Notes: generated by a model from the letters alone, not told the origin. DNA of 64,000 bases from Kribbella catacumbae DSM 19601 (GCF_000372465.1 NZ_AQUZ01000002.1:248160-312159), one strand, 5' to 3'. Shown: positions 7,451 through 16,980, counted from the first letter of the stretch. Made by a program: numbers and translations.

Positions 7451-8530
7451 TCAGGCGGCCGCGGTGCGTGCGGAGGTCTGCTGAGCGAGCCAGGAGGCGT
7501 CGTGCTGGACGAATCCGAGCAGGGCGGAGCCGGTGGTGTGTTGCCATGGCCGGCCGATCGTGAACAGGCCTGGTACAGCGTCGACGACTCCTCGGTGTTG
7601 CAGCAGCCGCCCGCGGTCGTCGAGCGCTTGGGGGATGCGGATCCAGGTATCGTCGATCCGGAAACCCGTGGCCCACACCACCGCGTCGACGTCGCTGCGC
7701 GAGCCGTCGGCGAACGTCACCGACCGCCCGGCTGTTGAGGTGACGCGCGGCCGGAAGGTGACGCCCAGTCTGCGCAGCCCGGGGCGGGTCGAGCCGATCA
7801 CCGTGCCGTCGTTGGCGGCCATCAGCCGCCCGAGCCGTGACTGCGCGCTCACCCGCAACAGCCCGAGTTTGTCCTGCCACCAGAACACGTCTCGCCCGAG
7901 AGGTCGTTGCGGGATGCAGGCGTTACGGCGTCCCTCGGCCAGATCGACGGTTCGCCCCGCCTGGGCGAGCTCGGCAGCGATCTGGAAGCCGGAGTTAGCG
8001 CCGCCGACCACCAGCACCCGACCCGAGGGCACCTGCTCGGGGTTGCGGTAGGCCGCGGTGTGGATCTGCGGCACCTCCGGCGCCAGCCCGTCAGCAACCG
8101 GCGGAACGTACGGCGTCGAGAACGGCCCGGTCGCGACCACCACCTGCCGGGCCTGGAACGTCCCGGCAGGGCTGTCGGCCTTGAACGCGGCGCCGGCACG
8201 GCGCAGGCCCGTGACGCGGGCGTTCAACTTGATCGGCAGGCCGAAGCGTTCGGCATAGGTGGCGAGATAGCCAGCGACCTCGTCACGACCGGCATAGGTA
8301 TCGACCGGGGCGGGGAACGCCATCCCGGGCAGCGCGGCGTATTGAGCAGGGGTGAACAGGTTCAGCGAGTCCCACCGCGACCGCCACACGTGCCCCACGG
8401 CTGAGCCGGCATCCAGGATCACGAAATCGAGGCCGGCTCGCTGCAGGCAATAGCCCATGGCAAGCCCTGCCTGGCCGCCGCCGATGACCAATACATCGCG
8501 GCGGATCGGAACACTGGGCTCCTCGACCAT
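7451..8530 (-). CDS. FAD/NAD(P)-dependent monooxygenase-like oxidoreductase
   Basis: 359 residues. The FAD-binding GxGxxG motif is near the start (DVLVIGGGQAGLAMGY), a NAD(P)-binding VVGGANSGFQIA is mid-protein, and an ATGF motif (VVWATGFRIDD) is near the C-terminus. This layout is that of flavin-containing or Baeyer-Villiger-like monooxygenases and related thiol/arsenic flavoenzymes. The substrate cannot be inferred. It stands alone, divergent from the SRPBCC gene. Confidence 0.82.
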   Translation of the reverse strand: MVEEPSVPIRRDVLVIGGGQAGLAMGYCLQRAGLDFVILDAGSAVGHVWRSRWDSLNLFTPAQYAALPGMAFPAPVDTYAGRDEVAGYLATYAERFGLPIKLNARVTGLRRAGAAFKADSPAGTFQARQVVVATGPFSTPYVPPVADGLAPEVPQIHTAAYRNPEQVPSGRVLVVGGANSGFQIAAELAQAGRTVDLAEGRRNACIPQRPLGRDVFWWQDKLGLLRVSAQSRLGRLMAANDGTVIGSTRPGLRRLGVTFRPRVTSTAGRSVTFADGSRSDVDAVVWATGFRIDDTWIRIPQALDDRGRLLQHRGVVDAVPGLFTIGRPWQHTTGSALLGFVQHDASWLAQQTSARTAAA

Positions 8531-8667
8531 GCCCCGACTCTGCCAGCCGAACCGGTCAAAATCGCTCTGGCCGCCCTAGCCTTGTCGAAACGGCGGCATC
8601 TCGTTCGTCATGCCATCAACAGCCGCCAAACGGGCGGAGCCCCAGTATCAGCGGGAAGGAGCCGGCG

Positions 8668-9102
8668 ATGACTGCCATCGTGAACCAGATCGAGGTCGCT
8701 GCACCTGCGGCGGAGGTGTTCGGCTACGTCACCGACCCGGCACGGTTCCCGGAGTGGCAGGCCAACGTGGTCGGCGGTCGCATGGATCACGAGACGACCA
8801 TCGGGGCGATCTGCAGCACCACTCGCCGCATCGGCGGCCGTGAACGCGACGTCACCTCCACAGTGACCAAGTACGACCCGCCCACGAGCTGGGCCGTCCA
8901 CGGCATCGATGGACCCATCAGAGCCACGGTCGATGTCGCTGTCGAGCCACTGCCTGGCGCCGACCGGACTCGCCTCACCATCAGCCTCGACTTCGAAGGC
9001 CACGGCATCGGCAAACTCCTCGTTCCGCTCCTTGTGCGCCCTCAATCTCGCAAAGAGATGCAGCGCAACATGACCCGGCTGAAAGCACGACTCGAGGCCT
9101 GA
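8668..9102 (+). CDS. SRPBCC (START/Bet v1-like) family protein
   Basis: 144 residues with the classic opening NQIEVAAPAAEVFGYVTDPARFPEW and a C-terminal amphipathic helix (SRKEMQRNMTRLKARLEA). These form a helix-grip cavity binding hydrophobic ligands. A ribosome site GGAAGGAG precedes ATG 8668. It is followed after 50 bp by the DUF1761 membrane gene in the same direction. Function unknown. Confidence 0.82.
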   Translation: MTAIVNQIEVAAPAAEVFGYVTDPARFPEWQANVVGGRMDHETTIGAICSTTRRIGGRERDVTSTVTKYDPPTSWAVHGIDGPIRATVDVAVEPLPGADRTRLTISLDFEGHGIGKLLVPLLVRPQSRKEMQRNMTRLKARLEA

Positions 9103-9152
9103 CCGGCTCGTCACACAACTACTCGGATTCATCACCGAAGACAGGAGTTCCT

Positions 9153-9575
9153 GTGGAGCTGAGCATCAACTGGTGGGCCGTCGTGGTCTCGATTGTGGCC
9201 GGAATGGCGATCGCCTGGCTCTGGTACAGCGACTGGGGACTGCTCGGCCCCACCTGGCGCAAGCTGACCGGCGTGACCAAAGAGAAGTCCGCAAAGGGCG
9301 GCAACAGCCCCTTCGCGATCCTTGCGCTATCGATCATCGCAACCGGTGTCACTCTGGCCGTCGCCTGTTCCATCGCAGAGGGCTTCTTCGGCGATGACTC
9401 CGTATGGCTGGCCCTGGCCGTGGGCGTCGTCGCCTGGCTCGGGTTCTCGCTCTCGACTCTGGCCCAGCACAACGGCTTCGAGCAAAAGCCCGCACGGCTC
9501 ACCGCGATCAACAGCGCCTACCAGTTGGTCCTGTTCCTAGGCATGGCTACCCCGATCGGATTGCTCCAGCAGTAA
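9153..9575 (+). CDS. DUF1761 membrane protein
   Basis: 140 residues with about four membrane segments and the typical DUF1761 start INWWAVVVSIVAGMAIAWLWYSDWGLLGPTW. GTG start, in tandem with the SRPBCC gene. The role of the family is unknown. Confidence 0.8.
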   Translation: MELSINWWAVVVSIVAGMAIAWLWYSDWGLLGPTWRKLTGVTKEKSAKGGNSPFAILALSIIATGVTLAVACSIAEGFFGDDSVWLALAVGVVAWLGFSLSTLAQHNGFEQKPARLTAINSAYQLVLFLGMATPIGLLQQ

Positions 9576-9648
9576 AGGGCGACAGTAGCTCGTATCGGCC
9601 CCGCAGGTTCGGGGCTGGCGACGAGCTGCCAGGCACGGGCCAGCACCC

Positions 9649-9680
9649 TTGACTCTGTAGCTGAGCACAGGGTCGAGGAT
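9649..9680 (+). promoter_or_regulatory. MerR-type promoter-operator with long spacer
   Basis: TTGACT (-35) at 9649 and a GAGGAT-like -10 ending near 9680 are separated by about 20 bp, longer than normal as in MerR-regulated promoters. Between them lies the dyad GACTCTGT-N8-ACAGGGTC (7 of 8 arm matches). Transcription would begin at or near the merR ATG (9687), giving a leaderless message. Confidence 0.65.
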
Positions 9681-9686
9681 GGTTGT

Positions 9687-10094
9687 ATGCGAACCAGTGA
9701 GCTGGCAGGCCGCGCCGGGGTCAACACCGAGACGCTGCGCTACTACGAGCGCCGAGGACTGCTCGTCGAGCCGCCCCGCACACCGGGCGGCTACCGTGAC
9801 TACCCACCCAGCACGGTCGAACTGCTGCGGTTCATCAAACGCGCCCAGGAACTCGGCTTCACCCTCGTCGAGATCGAGGAACTCCTCCATCTCGACAACG
9901 GCGGCCCGGACGCCTGCGATGCCGCGCGGGCGCTGGCCGAACACCGCCGCGCAGACCTCGCCGAGCGGATCCGTGACCTGCAACGGATGCTCGATTCGCT
10001 GGCCGACCTGGTCGCGACCTGCGACCTGCCCCGCGCCGACCGCAACTGCGCGCTGCTTGAAGCGATCGACCACCGCCCGGAGGCGACCCGATGA
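9687..10094 (+). CDS. merR: MerR mercury-responsive regulator
   Basis: 135 residues: an N-terminal winged helix (ELAGRAGVNTETLRYYERRG), a coiled-coil dimer helix and a C-terminal metal site. Cysteines fall at 77, 112 and 121, the same spacing (35 and 9) as C82/C117/C126 of the Tn501 Hg(II) MerR. This supports Hg(II) rather than Cu or Pb sensing. It overlaps merB by ATGA and sits on a long-spacer promoter carrying its own dyad. No merA or merT/P is in the window. Confidence 0.9.
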   Translation: MRTSELAGRAGVNTETLRYYERRGLLVEPPRTPGGYRDYPPSTVELLRFIKRAQELGFTLVEIEELLHLDNGGPDACDAARALAEHRRADLAERIRDLQRMLDSLADLVATCDLPRADRNCALLEAIDHRPEATR

Positions 10095-11050
10095 GACTCG
10101 AAGTCCTGCACGTGCCCGACTGCCCAAACCTGGCACCGATGCTGCAACGCCTCGCAGACGTCACCGATCTGCCCGTCACCACCCGGCTGATCGAGACCGA
10201 CACCGACGCCGCCCGCTACGGCATGGCCGGCTCGCCCACCCTGCTGATCGACGGCACTGACCCGTTCGCCGCCGACGGGGAGTGCGGGTGCGGGCTGTCA
10301 TGCCGGCTCTACCGCGACGAGACCGGCCGGATCGTGCCAGCTCCCTCCGTCGACCAGCTCCTTGCAGCGATCACAGCCGCCGGCGCCACTGCCGCCGCTA
10401 CGCCAGGCGACGTTCTGAGCGCGTGGCGGACTCGCGCCGTGCCGATGGATCCGGTCGAGAAGGCCGTGCACCAGATGATCCTGCGTGGCTTCGCGGCCCG
10501 AGGTGTTCCGCCCAACGACGCGGATCTGGACCAGGCAGTGGCCAGCAGCGGCAGAGCACCGGCTGACGTGCTGAGCGCACTGCACGAGGTCGACGCGATC
10601 CGGCTTGATGCCGACGGCCAGGTCGCGGTCGCGTACCCGTTCTCGGCCTCCCCGACCCGGCACCGTGTCCACATCGCCCCTCCCAACCCCGCCGGCGTCG
10701 GTGTCGACGTCTACGCGATGTGCGCGATCGACGCACTCGGCATCGCGCCAATGCTCGGCCGAAACACCCGAGTCGAGTCCGTCGACATCACCACCGGCCG
10801 GCCCATCTCTGTCGCCAGCACGGGCGGGCGCACTACGTGGCAGCCCGCAGGCGCCGTCGTGTTCATCGGCGCCGATGCCGGCGGCGGACCGTCAGCCGAC
10901 TGCTGCTGCGACTATCTCAACTTCTTCACCGACCACGCCGCGGCACAAGTCTGGACCAGCAGCCACCCCGGTGTTCCCGGACAGATCCTCAACCCGGCCG
11001 AAGCTGGAGACCTCGCCACTCACCTGTTCTGGCCGCTCCTCGCGTCCTGA
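10091..11050 (+). CDS. merB: Alkylmercury lyase MerB with N-terminal thioredoxin-like domain
   Basis: 319 residues. Residues 1-90 look thioredoxin-like and Cys-rich (LEVLHVPDCPNLAPML, GSPTLLIDGTDPF, ECGCGLSCRLY). Residues 110-319 are MerB, which splits the C-Hg bond. C211-A-I-D214 matches the C96/D99 pair of E. coli MerB, and the Cys cluster at 271-273 corresponds to the C159 region. The start is coupled to merR by ATGA. The N-terminal domain could deliver or accept mercury. Without MerA nearby, released Hg(II) would need reduction or export encoded elsewhere. Confidence 0.9.
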   Translation: MRLEVLHVPDCPNLAPMLQRLADVTDLPVTTRLIETDTDAARYGMAGSPTLLIDGTDPFAADGECGCGLSCRLYRDETGRIVPAPSVDQLLAAITAAGATAAATPGDVLSAWRTRAVPMDPVEKAVHQMILRGFAARGVPPNDADLDQAVASSGRAPADVLSALHEVDAIRLDADGQVAVAYPFSASPTRHRVHIAPPNPAGVGVDVYAMCAIDALGIAPMLGRNTRVESVDITTGRPISVASTGGRTTWQPAGAVVFIGADAGGGPSADCCCDYLNFFTDHAAAQVWTSSHPGVPGQILNPAEAGDLATHLFWPLLAS

Positions 11051-11061
11051 CACCGACCCGG

Positions 11062-11361
11062 TCAGGGCAGGTACTTGTCGATCCGGCGCAGCACTCGCCC
11101 CACGACTGGCAGCTCGTGCCATCCCCTGCCGACCACCCTGCCGCGCACGCGTCGCACCACGGCGCGCGCACGCGCCCCTCGCGAGGGGCGGAGCTCGTCC
11201 TCCCGCTCGGCAGCCCTGCGCTGCAGATACTTCGCGCAACCTACGCAGACCCCGACCTCCGGGTGAGCTCCCAGCCGCACCAGGTCACGATCATCAAACT
11301 CGCCACCGCAGCACCAACACACCGGCACCGACGGCTGGAACGTCTCCTCCGCAACGGTCAT
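11062..11361 (-). CDS. Small zinc-ribbon-like hypothetical protein
   Basis: 99 residues with a CWCCG...CVGC four-cysteine knuckle in residues 15-42 (VCWCCGGEF, VGVCVGCAKYL), followed by an Arg-rich tail ending RVLRRIDKYLP. This pattern recurs in uncharacterised actinobacterial proteins. It converges on merB, its stop lying 11 bp from the merB stop. The 280 bp upstream (11362-11643) show no gene. Confidence 0.6.
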   Translation of the reverse strand: MTVAEETFQPSVPVCWCCGGEFDDRDLVRLGAHPEVGVCVGCAKYLQRRAAEREDELRPSRGARARAVVRRVRGRVVGRGWHELPVVGRVLRRIDKYLP

Positions 11362-11643
11362 ACCGCCATCATCAGCCCATCTAGACCCGACCGCACCCGG
11401 TCATCCAGCGAACCCCTCCCGTGCCAGCCAGCCATCGAGAAAGACACCGCCTTTGGCCGGGGCTACCGTGGAGCTACCCCCAACTGTGCCGAATCCGTTC
11501 TCGCGGACTCTGCACCGACGGTGCCCTGGACGCATCGCGGCCGGGACACCCAGTTGCTCGAGACCCCAATGCGCCCCGCCTTGACGAGTTCAGTGAAGTT
11601 CCCCATGCCTTTTCCCCTCAAGTCTGGCGCCAGGCCTCGGGGA

Positions 11644-12390
11644 TCAGTCTCGACGCTTGCGGAACACGAGCAGTTCAGTGAGCCCACCGCTGAGGGGCTC
11701 GAAGTGGCTGCCGACAAGATCGAGGCCCCGGCGATCCAGCAACTCAACAGTCCAACTGCGCGGCGTCACCATGTAGATGACAGCGTTCCCGGCGACCCAA
11801 GTCTTCGTCGCCTGCTCATCCAGGCAGCTCTCCGTCACGATGTCGAATGCGACGATCCCGCCTGGACGGACCACTCGGGCCATCTCCTCCAGATACCCGA
11901 CAGTCGTCACGAACGGGATGTAGACGAAGAGCTTGTGCGCTTGCACAAGATCGACCGAGCTCGTCGCCGTCGCCGAGAGGGTGTGACCGTCAGCCGGACG
12001 CTCCACCAGGTTGGGAAGCTTTCGAAGGTAGGGAAGCCAGTCCGAGGCCGTCTCGTAGATCTCGTACGCCGAGGGCCGCAACGCCTCGATGACCTTCTCG
12101 GCATACCGTCCTGACCCTGGACCGATCTCGCACACCCGATCCACCTCGTTGCCTAAAGCACTCATCTGCAGTAGCGCCTGGACTGCCGCAGCCGTCACCT
12201 GCGGCTCGGCACTGTACTGATCGAGGTAGTCACCTACGGACAGGCCCGCGCGCTTCGCGGCCGCGATGGTCTGCTTGGCCGGTAAGAAGGCCTGGATTGC
12301 CCTATCGGTTGTGCGGGCACGGATCATCTGCACGCCCAACGGTCGCAGAACAGTGTTGATACCTTGACGCATCACGCTGGCAACCGCCAT
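11644..12390 (-). CDS. Class I SAM-dependent methyltransferase
   Basis: About 248 residues from ATG 12390. The SAM-binding motif VDRVCEIGPGSGRYAEKV is followed by VDLVQAHKLFVYIPF and VRPGGIVAFDIVTES. It is probably a small-molecule or sugar methyltransferase; the substrate is unknown. The start lies 44 bp from dyad B and is divergent from a DUF6153-like gene, so the two may share the same repressor. Confidence 0.8.
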   Translation of the reverse strand: MAVASVMRQGINTVLRPLGVQMIRARTTDRAIQAFLPAKQTIAAAKRAGLSVGDYLDQYSAEPQVTAAAVQALLQMSALGNEVDRVCEIGPGSGRYAEKVIEALRPSAYEIYETASDWLPYLRKLPNLVERPADGHTLSATATSSVDLVQAHKLFVYIPFVTTVGYLEEMARVVRPGGIVAFDIVTESCLDEQATKTWVAGNAVIYMVTPRSWTVELLDRRGLDLVGSHFEPLSGGLTELLVFRKRRD

Positions 12391-12433
12391 GTCGCTCCCC
12401 CCGGACCACCATGGCCCGTCTCGATTCCACACC

Positions 12434-12460
12434 AACTACTATGCTGGATAGTAGTTGGGG
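12434..12460. promoter_or_regulatory. BlaI-like dyad B (perfect)
   Basis: An 11-bp perfect inverted repeat, CCAACTACTAT-N5-ATAGTAGTTGG, centred at 12447. It is the longest and cleanest of the four sites. It lies between the methyltransferase (start 12390) and the DUF6153-like gene (start 12590), able to control both. Confidence 0.8.
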
Positions 12461-12589
12461 GTCTGTGTTCGGAACAAGGCCTTCGGGTTCTTGGCGGGTG
12501 ATGTCTGGCCGGCACATTCGACGTTGTGGCCGGATCGGCATTGGGCTGTGACGACGGGGTCGGGCGCGGGATGGCTATCGTGGAGCTTG

Positions 12590-13111
12590 ATGAACATTCG
12601 GAGCGGGCGGGGAACGTCGGGGTTTATGCGGGCCCTGGTGCTGTTCGGTGTGCTCGCCGGTGTGTTCGCGATGCATGCCTTGACGATGAATCACGATCCG
12701 GCCATGGCCGGCAGTGCCGCCGCGATGCCCCCCTCCGGTGCGGGGCACATGTCTGCGGCGGCCGGAGTCGCTGCAGTTGCCGACGACGGTGGACCGTTAT
12801 CCGGTCACGTCGGTATGTCTGACGGGTCGGCAGCCGACATGGCGGCGGTGACTGAGCTCGCGTCGGCTTCGAATGCGCTGGTCTCTGCCCACTCCACTGC
12901 CGGCAACCATGGGATGAGCGGTGTCTGTGTGGCCGTTCTCGCGGCGTCGCTCGCGCTCGTGGGGGTGGCGTTGATGTTGTGCTGGCTGCGGTCGGCCCGG
13001 TCCGTGCCCCGGGCGTGGCAGGTGCTGCCGCTGCAGTTGTCGCCGCTGCCCGGGCGTTCCCCGCCTTGGCTGGCGCCATCGCTGTCGAAGCTCTGCGTAC
13101 TGCGGACCTAG
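12590..13111 (+). CDS. DUF6153-like small membrane protein with Met/His-rich loop
   Basis: About 173 residues. First membrane segment FMRALVLFGVLAGVFAMHAL, then an outer loop rich in Met and His (TMNHDPAMAG, GAGHMSAAAG, GHVGMSDG), then a second segment (VCVAVLAASLALVGVALMLCWL) and a short tail ending SKLCVLRT. ATG 12590 follows GGAG. The layout matches DUF6153 and is repeated in three other proteins of this island. Copper binding by the loop is inferred from residues and context. Confidence 0.75.
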   Translation: MNIRSGRGTSGFMRALVLFGVLAGVFAMHALTMNHDPAMAGSAAAMPPSGAGHMSAAAGVAAVADDGGPLSGHVGMSDGSAADMAAVTELASASNALVSAHSTAGNHGMSGVCVAVLAASLALVGVALMLCWLRSARSVPRAWQVLPLQLSPLPGRSPPWLAPSLSKLCVLRT

Positions 13112-13209
13112 GCCCACCGGCCTGCGGGTGACCGCACGCTGCGGCGTGCCGTCTGCTCGCTTCCACATACCCAGATCTCTTCAGGCAGTCGATGGAAGGA
13201 ACAACTCCT

Positions 13210-13854
13210 ATGAAGCACATCACCCGTGTCCACGTTGCGGCGACACTCACATTGGCGGCAGGGCTGGCCCTGGCTGGTTGTGGCAACAGCGACAACACCC
13301 AGCCGGGCGGTTCGGCAAGTTCATCTTCGATGCCGGGGATGAATCACGAGACGATGGCACCGACCACGGCGGCCACGCTGACCGCGCCGGTGGACCACAA
13401 CGACAGTGATGTCGAGTTCGCTACTGGCATGATCCCGCATCACCGCCAGGCCGTGGAGATGGCCGACATGGCGCTGAAGCAGGCCAAGAGCGCGTCGGTG
13501 AAGCAGTTGGCGACGGCGATCAAGGCTGCGCAGGGTCCGGAGATCCAGCAGATGTCGGGCTGGCTCACCGGATGGGTCAAGCCGGTCCCGAGCCCGGGCA
13601 TGGGCCACTCGATGCCGGGCGGCGGCATGATGACCGAGCAGGAGATGACTGATCTCGGCAAGGCCAGCGGGGCGGCGTTCGACCGGATGTGGGTGCAGAT
13701 GATGATCAAGCATCACCAGGGCGCGGTCGCGATGGCCAAGACCGAACAGGCCTCCGGGCAGAGCGCGAAGGCGATCGAGTTGGCCAAGACGATCGAGGCG
13801 GCTCAGGCCGCCGAGATCGCCACGATGCAGAAACTTCTCACCCAGCTCCCGTAA
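13210..13854 (+). CDS. DUF305 lipoprotein
   Basis: 214 residues; a lipoprotein signal with lipobox LAGC, then a four-helix DUF305 domain with paired motifs IPHHRQAVEMADMAL and IKHHQGAVAMAKTE. Histidines and methionines in these repeats are thought to bind metals, and the family is common in copper islands. ATG 13210 has GAAGGA upstream. About 100 bp after the DUF6153-like gene, probably in one transcript from dyad B. Confidence 0.88.
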   Translation: MKHITRVHVAATLTLAAGLALAGCGNSDNTQPGGSASSSSMPGMNHETMAPTTAATLTAPVDHNDSDVEFATGMIPHHRQAVEMADMALKQAKSASVKQLATAIKAAQGPEIQQMSGWLTGWVKPVPSPGMGHSMPGGGMMTEQEMTDLGKASGAAFDRMWVQMMIKHHQGAVAMAKTEQASGQSAKAIELAKTIEAAQAAEIATMQKLLTQLP

Positions 13855-13881
13855 CTAGCGGCAGGGTGCCGCCCAGTAGGC

Positions 13882-15159
13882 CTATGAGGCCGAGGTGACG
13901 GAATGGCTGGCGGAGGTGAGGCGTCCGGTCCGGTGCAGCGCGATGATCATCACTGCGCTGAGGGCGCCGAGAGTGGTGAGGGCCAGCCACGGCAGCCCGG
14001 GCAGCCCATGATCGCGGGCGGTGTCGAGGGCTGCTCCGGTGAGTAGGTTGCCTGCGGTGATCCCGATACCGCAGATGGTGTTGTAGATGCCGTAATGGGT
14101 GGCGACCAGGCGTCCACCGGCAAGATTGACGATGGTGTCCATCTCGAACGGGAACGCGAGCATCGTGCCGATGGCCAGCAAGACCGCGGCGGCCAGCGAC
14201 GGCGTCACCGCCAACGCCCACAAGGCAGCCTGGCTGTTCGGCCGGGGCAGTGCGGCGGTGGCCAGCAACGGGAGGAAGGCCACTGCCATGGTCGCAACAC
14301 CCAACGCCAATGCGTACCCGGCAGGAATTCTGGCCCGGCACCAGGCGGTGAGCTTGGTCTGTGCAAGCACGGTAACCAGGCCAGAGGCAACGAACAGTGA
14401 CGCGACACCAAGGGTCGCTCCGCTGCCGTCGCCGCCGATGCGCCGTACCTCGAGCGGGAGCGCGAGATAGACCTGGAAGGACAGCACGTAGGAACAGATC
14501 ATCGCGATGGCGAACAGCAGGAACGGGCGGTTCGCGATGACAACACGCCACTGCGCCAGGATGCCCTCGCTGCTGCGGGTGTCAGCCTGTTGCGGTGGCA
14601 GCGCCCGGATCTGGATGACTGACAGTACGGCGAACACTGTGGCAGCCACGGCGCAGGTGAGCCGGAAACTGGCACCGGTGAGCGCCAGCCCGACCAATGG
14701 ACCAGCGAGGATGCCGGCTTGGTAGAAGACGTTGAACAGCGCGAATGCCTCGACGCGCCGCGGTCCCGCGTCGACGGCGAGGTAGGCCCGCACGGCAGGG
14801 TTGAACAAGGCGCCGGCCAGGCCGGTCGCTGCGGAGGCGATGACCAGGGCGGGGACGGATTCCACCATGGCAAGCATCGCGAAACCGAAGGTCCGCAACA
14901 CGCAGCCCGCCACGATGAGCGGTTTGTAGCCGAACCGGTCGGCCAGCGCGCCACCGAGTGCGAACAGACCCTGCTGCGAAAGGTTCCTGACTCCGAGGAC
15001 CAGACCGACCAGCCAGGCCGCCAGGCCCAGGGTTCCGGCCAGATGCTGGGCCAGGTAGGGCATCAGCATGTAGAAGCCGAGATTGATGGTGAACTGGTTG
15101 AGCAGCAGCAGCCGGGTCACCTTCGGCATACCTTGGTACTGGGTGATTAGTTGTTTCAT
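13882..15159 (-). CDS. MFS exporter coupled to the cysteine-synthase-like gene
   Basis: 425 residues, about 12 membrane segments, with the MFS loop [21 protein letters not shown] between helices 2 and 3. Its ATG overlaps the stop of the upstream PLP-enzyme gene (ATGA), so the two are made together. This suggests the transporter moves the product or substrate of that enzyme. The operon begins with a DUF6153-like gene behind dyad C. The substrate is unknown. Confidence 0.85.
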   Translation of the reverse strand: MKQLITQYQGMPKVTRLLLLNQFTINLGFYMLMPYLAQHLAGTLGLAAWLVGLVLGVRNLSQQGLFALGGALADRFGYKPLIVAGCVLRTFGFAMLAMVESVPALVIASAATGLAGALFNPAVRAYLAVDAGPRRVEAFALFNVFYQAGILAGPLVGLALTGASFRLTCAVAATVFAVLSVIQIRALPPQQADTRSSEGILAQWRVVIANRPFLLFAIAMICSYVLSFQVYLALPLEVRRIGGDGSGATLGVASLFVASGLVTVLAQTKLTAWCRARIPAGYALALGVATMAVAFLPLLATAALPRPNSQAALWALAVTPSLAAAVLLAIGTMLAFPFEMDTIVNLAGGRLVATHYGIYNTICGIGITAGNLLTGAALDTARDHGLPGLPWLALTTLGALSAVMIIALHRTGRLTSASHSVTSAS

Positions 15160-16337
15160 CGGCCGGCCACCGCCCCCGCAGGTTCGGCGCCGCGACGGGC
15201 AGTCGGAGTTGTTTCGGCGCGCGGGTCGATGACCGTGTCGCACCGGGTCCAGCGATGCGGGACCGCGGACGTGGGATGGGCGAGCTCATCGGGATGGAGC
15301 GCTGGTGCGGCGCCGATCAGGCTGTGTCTGGTGCAGTAGTCGTCGCTGAAAATGGTGTCCCAGTAGCGTTGTGGCCCGTCGGGGAAGACTGCGGCGATCC
15401 GGGTCCCGACAGGTGACGTGCGCGCGATCCAGTCGGCGACCAGACCGACTGCACCGACGCTCCAGCCACCAGTGGTGCCGGCGTTCGCCGCTAGCCGGCG
15501 ACAGGCCCAGACCGCCTCGCTGGGGGCGACCCAATGGATCTCGGTGAAGGTGGAGTAGTCGACGTTGCCGGGGTAGATGCTGCTGCCCAGTCCTCGCATC
15601 AACCGGGTGCCCGCGGGCTGGCCGAAGATGGTGGACCGGATCGAGTCGACCCCGATGACCGACAGGTCCGGGCAGTGTTCGCGCAGGACACGCGACACTC
15701 CAGCGGAGTGGCCGCCCGTGCCGACGCTGGCGACCAAGACGTCGATGCGGCCGACCTGGGCGAGCAGCTCGGTGGCCAGTCCCGCGTAGGCGTCGACGTT
15801 ATCGATGTTGTGGTACTGGTCAGGGCACCACGCCGAAGGGGTGGTGCTGAGGAGTTGCTGGACCCGGTCGCGGCGGGCCTGCTGCCAGCCGCCGACCGGA
15901 TCCGGGGCCTCGACCATGTCGACGGTGGCGCCGTAGGCGCGCAGCATGTGGACCACCAGAGGCTCCATGCCGGGATCGGTCACAACGGTGACGGGGTGCC
16001 CGTATACGATGCCGGCCAGCGCCAGACCGAGTCCCAACGTTCCGCTGCTGGACTCGATGATGTGGCCGCCGGGCGGTAAATCACCGCGGTCGCGGGCGCA
16101 GCGGACCATGTGGAGCGCGGGGCGATCCTTCATTCCGCCGGGATTGTGGCCTTCCAGCTTGGCCCAGTAGCCGTGCGCCGTCCCGGTGTCGTGGAGAACG
16201 TCGCCGATCCACAGCGTGGGGGTGTTCCCGACGATGCCAGCCGGGGTGCGCCAGGCGACGCCCGCTGACACTGCCGCCGCTCCGGTGGCGGGTTCTGGGT
16301 TTTGGGCGCGCCGAGGCGCCATCGTGGTGCTGTCCAT
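15156..16337 (-). CDS. PLP-dependent cysteine synthase/SbnA-like enzyme
   Basis: 393 residues of fold-type II PLP enzyme. The lysine forming the Schiff base is K70 in [15 protein letters not shown] (the usual Ser is Met). The phosphate-binding loop is [12 protein letters not shown], with ESSSGTLG as the substrate loop. O-acetylserine sulfhydrylase, cystathionine synthase and SbnA-type diaminopropionate synthase share this pattern, so the reaction cannot be fixed. It sits between a Met/His-rich membrane protein and an MFS exporter in a copper island. A small metal-binding amino-acid product is one possibility. Confidence 0.8.
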   Translation of the reverse strand: MDSTTMAPRRAQNPEPATGAAAVSAGVAWRTPAGIVGNTPTLWIGDVLHDTGTAHGYWAKLEGHNPGGMKDRPALHMVRCARDRGDLPPGGHIIESSSGTLGLGLALAGIVYGHPVTVVTDPGMEPLVVHMLRAYGATVDMVEAPDPVGGWQQARRDRVQQLLSTTPSAWCPDQYHNIDNVDAYAGLATELLAQVGRIDVLVASVGTGGHSAGVSRVLREHCPDLSVIGVDSIRSTIFGQPAGTRLMRGLGSSIYPGNVDYSTFTEIHWVAPSEAVWACRRLAANAGTTGGWSVGAVGLVADWIARTSPVGTRIAAVFPDGPQRYWDTIFSDDYCTRHSLIGAAPALHPDELAHPTSAVPHRWTRCDTVIDPRAETTPTARRGAEPAGAVAGR

Positions 16338-16433
16338 GTCGTGCTGTCCCTTCGAGGCCCCTCGCGTCTGGCGCGGCAGGGGGAAACCACTGACAAAGGT
16401 CTCGAGGCCGGCGCTAGGGCCGGCGAAGGACGG

Positions 16434-16820
16434 CTATATGCGCAGCAGCGAGAACTGCGCGACCGGCGACCGTGGCGTTCGGGAAGTAGACCTGCCACAG
16501 GAGGTGGCAGGATGTGCGTCGAGGACAGCCAGCCACGGCCGTGGCATCGATGTGGCCGGCAGCGGTCCAGGAGAATCACCGGCCTGGGCGAGAACCGCAT
16601 CGACCAGCCCGGTAACGGCGCAGTGGTCGCCGGACTCGCCCGATGCGTGGCCGACGGCCGGCTCGTCCAGCTCGTGGGCCACCGCGATCGAGTGATGACT
16701 GTGGTGGTCTGCTTCTGCGTAGCACCAGAGGCCGCCCCCCAGCATCAGAGCCAGCGCTGCGACAAGAGAAACCGCAAGCCAGCGCCGGCTACCGCTCCCC
16801 AGATCGGTCACACGATGCAT
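16434..16820 (-). CDS. Small His-rich membrane protein, DUF6153-like
   Basis: 128 residues: one N-terminal membrane segment (WLAVSLVAALALMLGGGLWCY), an outer stretch rich in His (ADHHSHHSIAVAHE, HASGESGDHC) and a C-terminus FSLLRI close to the tail of DUF6153 proteins. The second hydrophobic segment is weaker than in the paralogues at 12590 and 18553. First gene after dyad C on the minus strand, ahead of the PLP enzyme. Copper binding is inferred. Confidence 0.6.
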   Translation of the reverse strand: MHRVTDLGSGSRRWLAVSLVAALALMLGGGLWCYAEADHHSHHSIAVAHELDEPAVGHASGESGDHCAVTGLVDAVLAQAGDSPGPLPATSMPRPWLAVLDAHPATSCGRSTSRTPRSPVAQFSLLRI

Positions 16821-16892
16821 CCTAGCGAACTCTTTGAGTAATCAAAGAGTGCCGATCAGAACGACAAGGCCGGGTGCGAGATCACCACCGAT

Positions 16893-16911
16893 CTACTATG
16901 TTGATTAGTAG
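16893..16911. promoter_or_regulatory. BlaI-like dyad C
   Basis: CTACTAT-N5-TTAGTAG, 6 of 7 arm matches, in the 160-bp gap between the His-rich membrane gene (minus, start 16820) and the multicopper oxidase gene (plus, start 16981). It can control both divergent operons. Confidence 0.75.
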
Positions 16912-16980
16912 TTAGGCGTTAGTCGGGTTCATCGCAAGGGATCTGCCGGCGCGCTGTACGCATCAGGGAAGGACCCGTAC

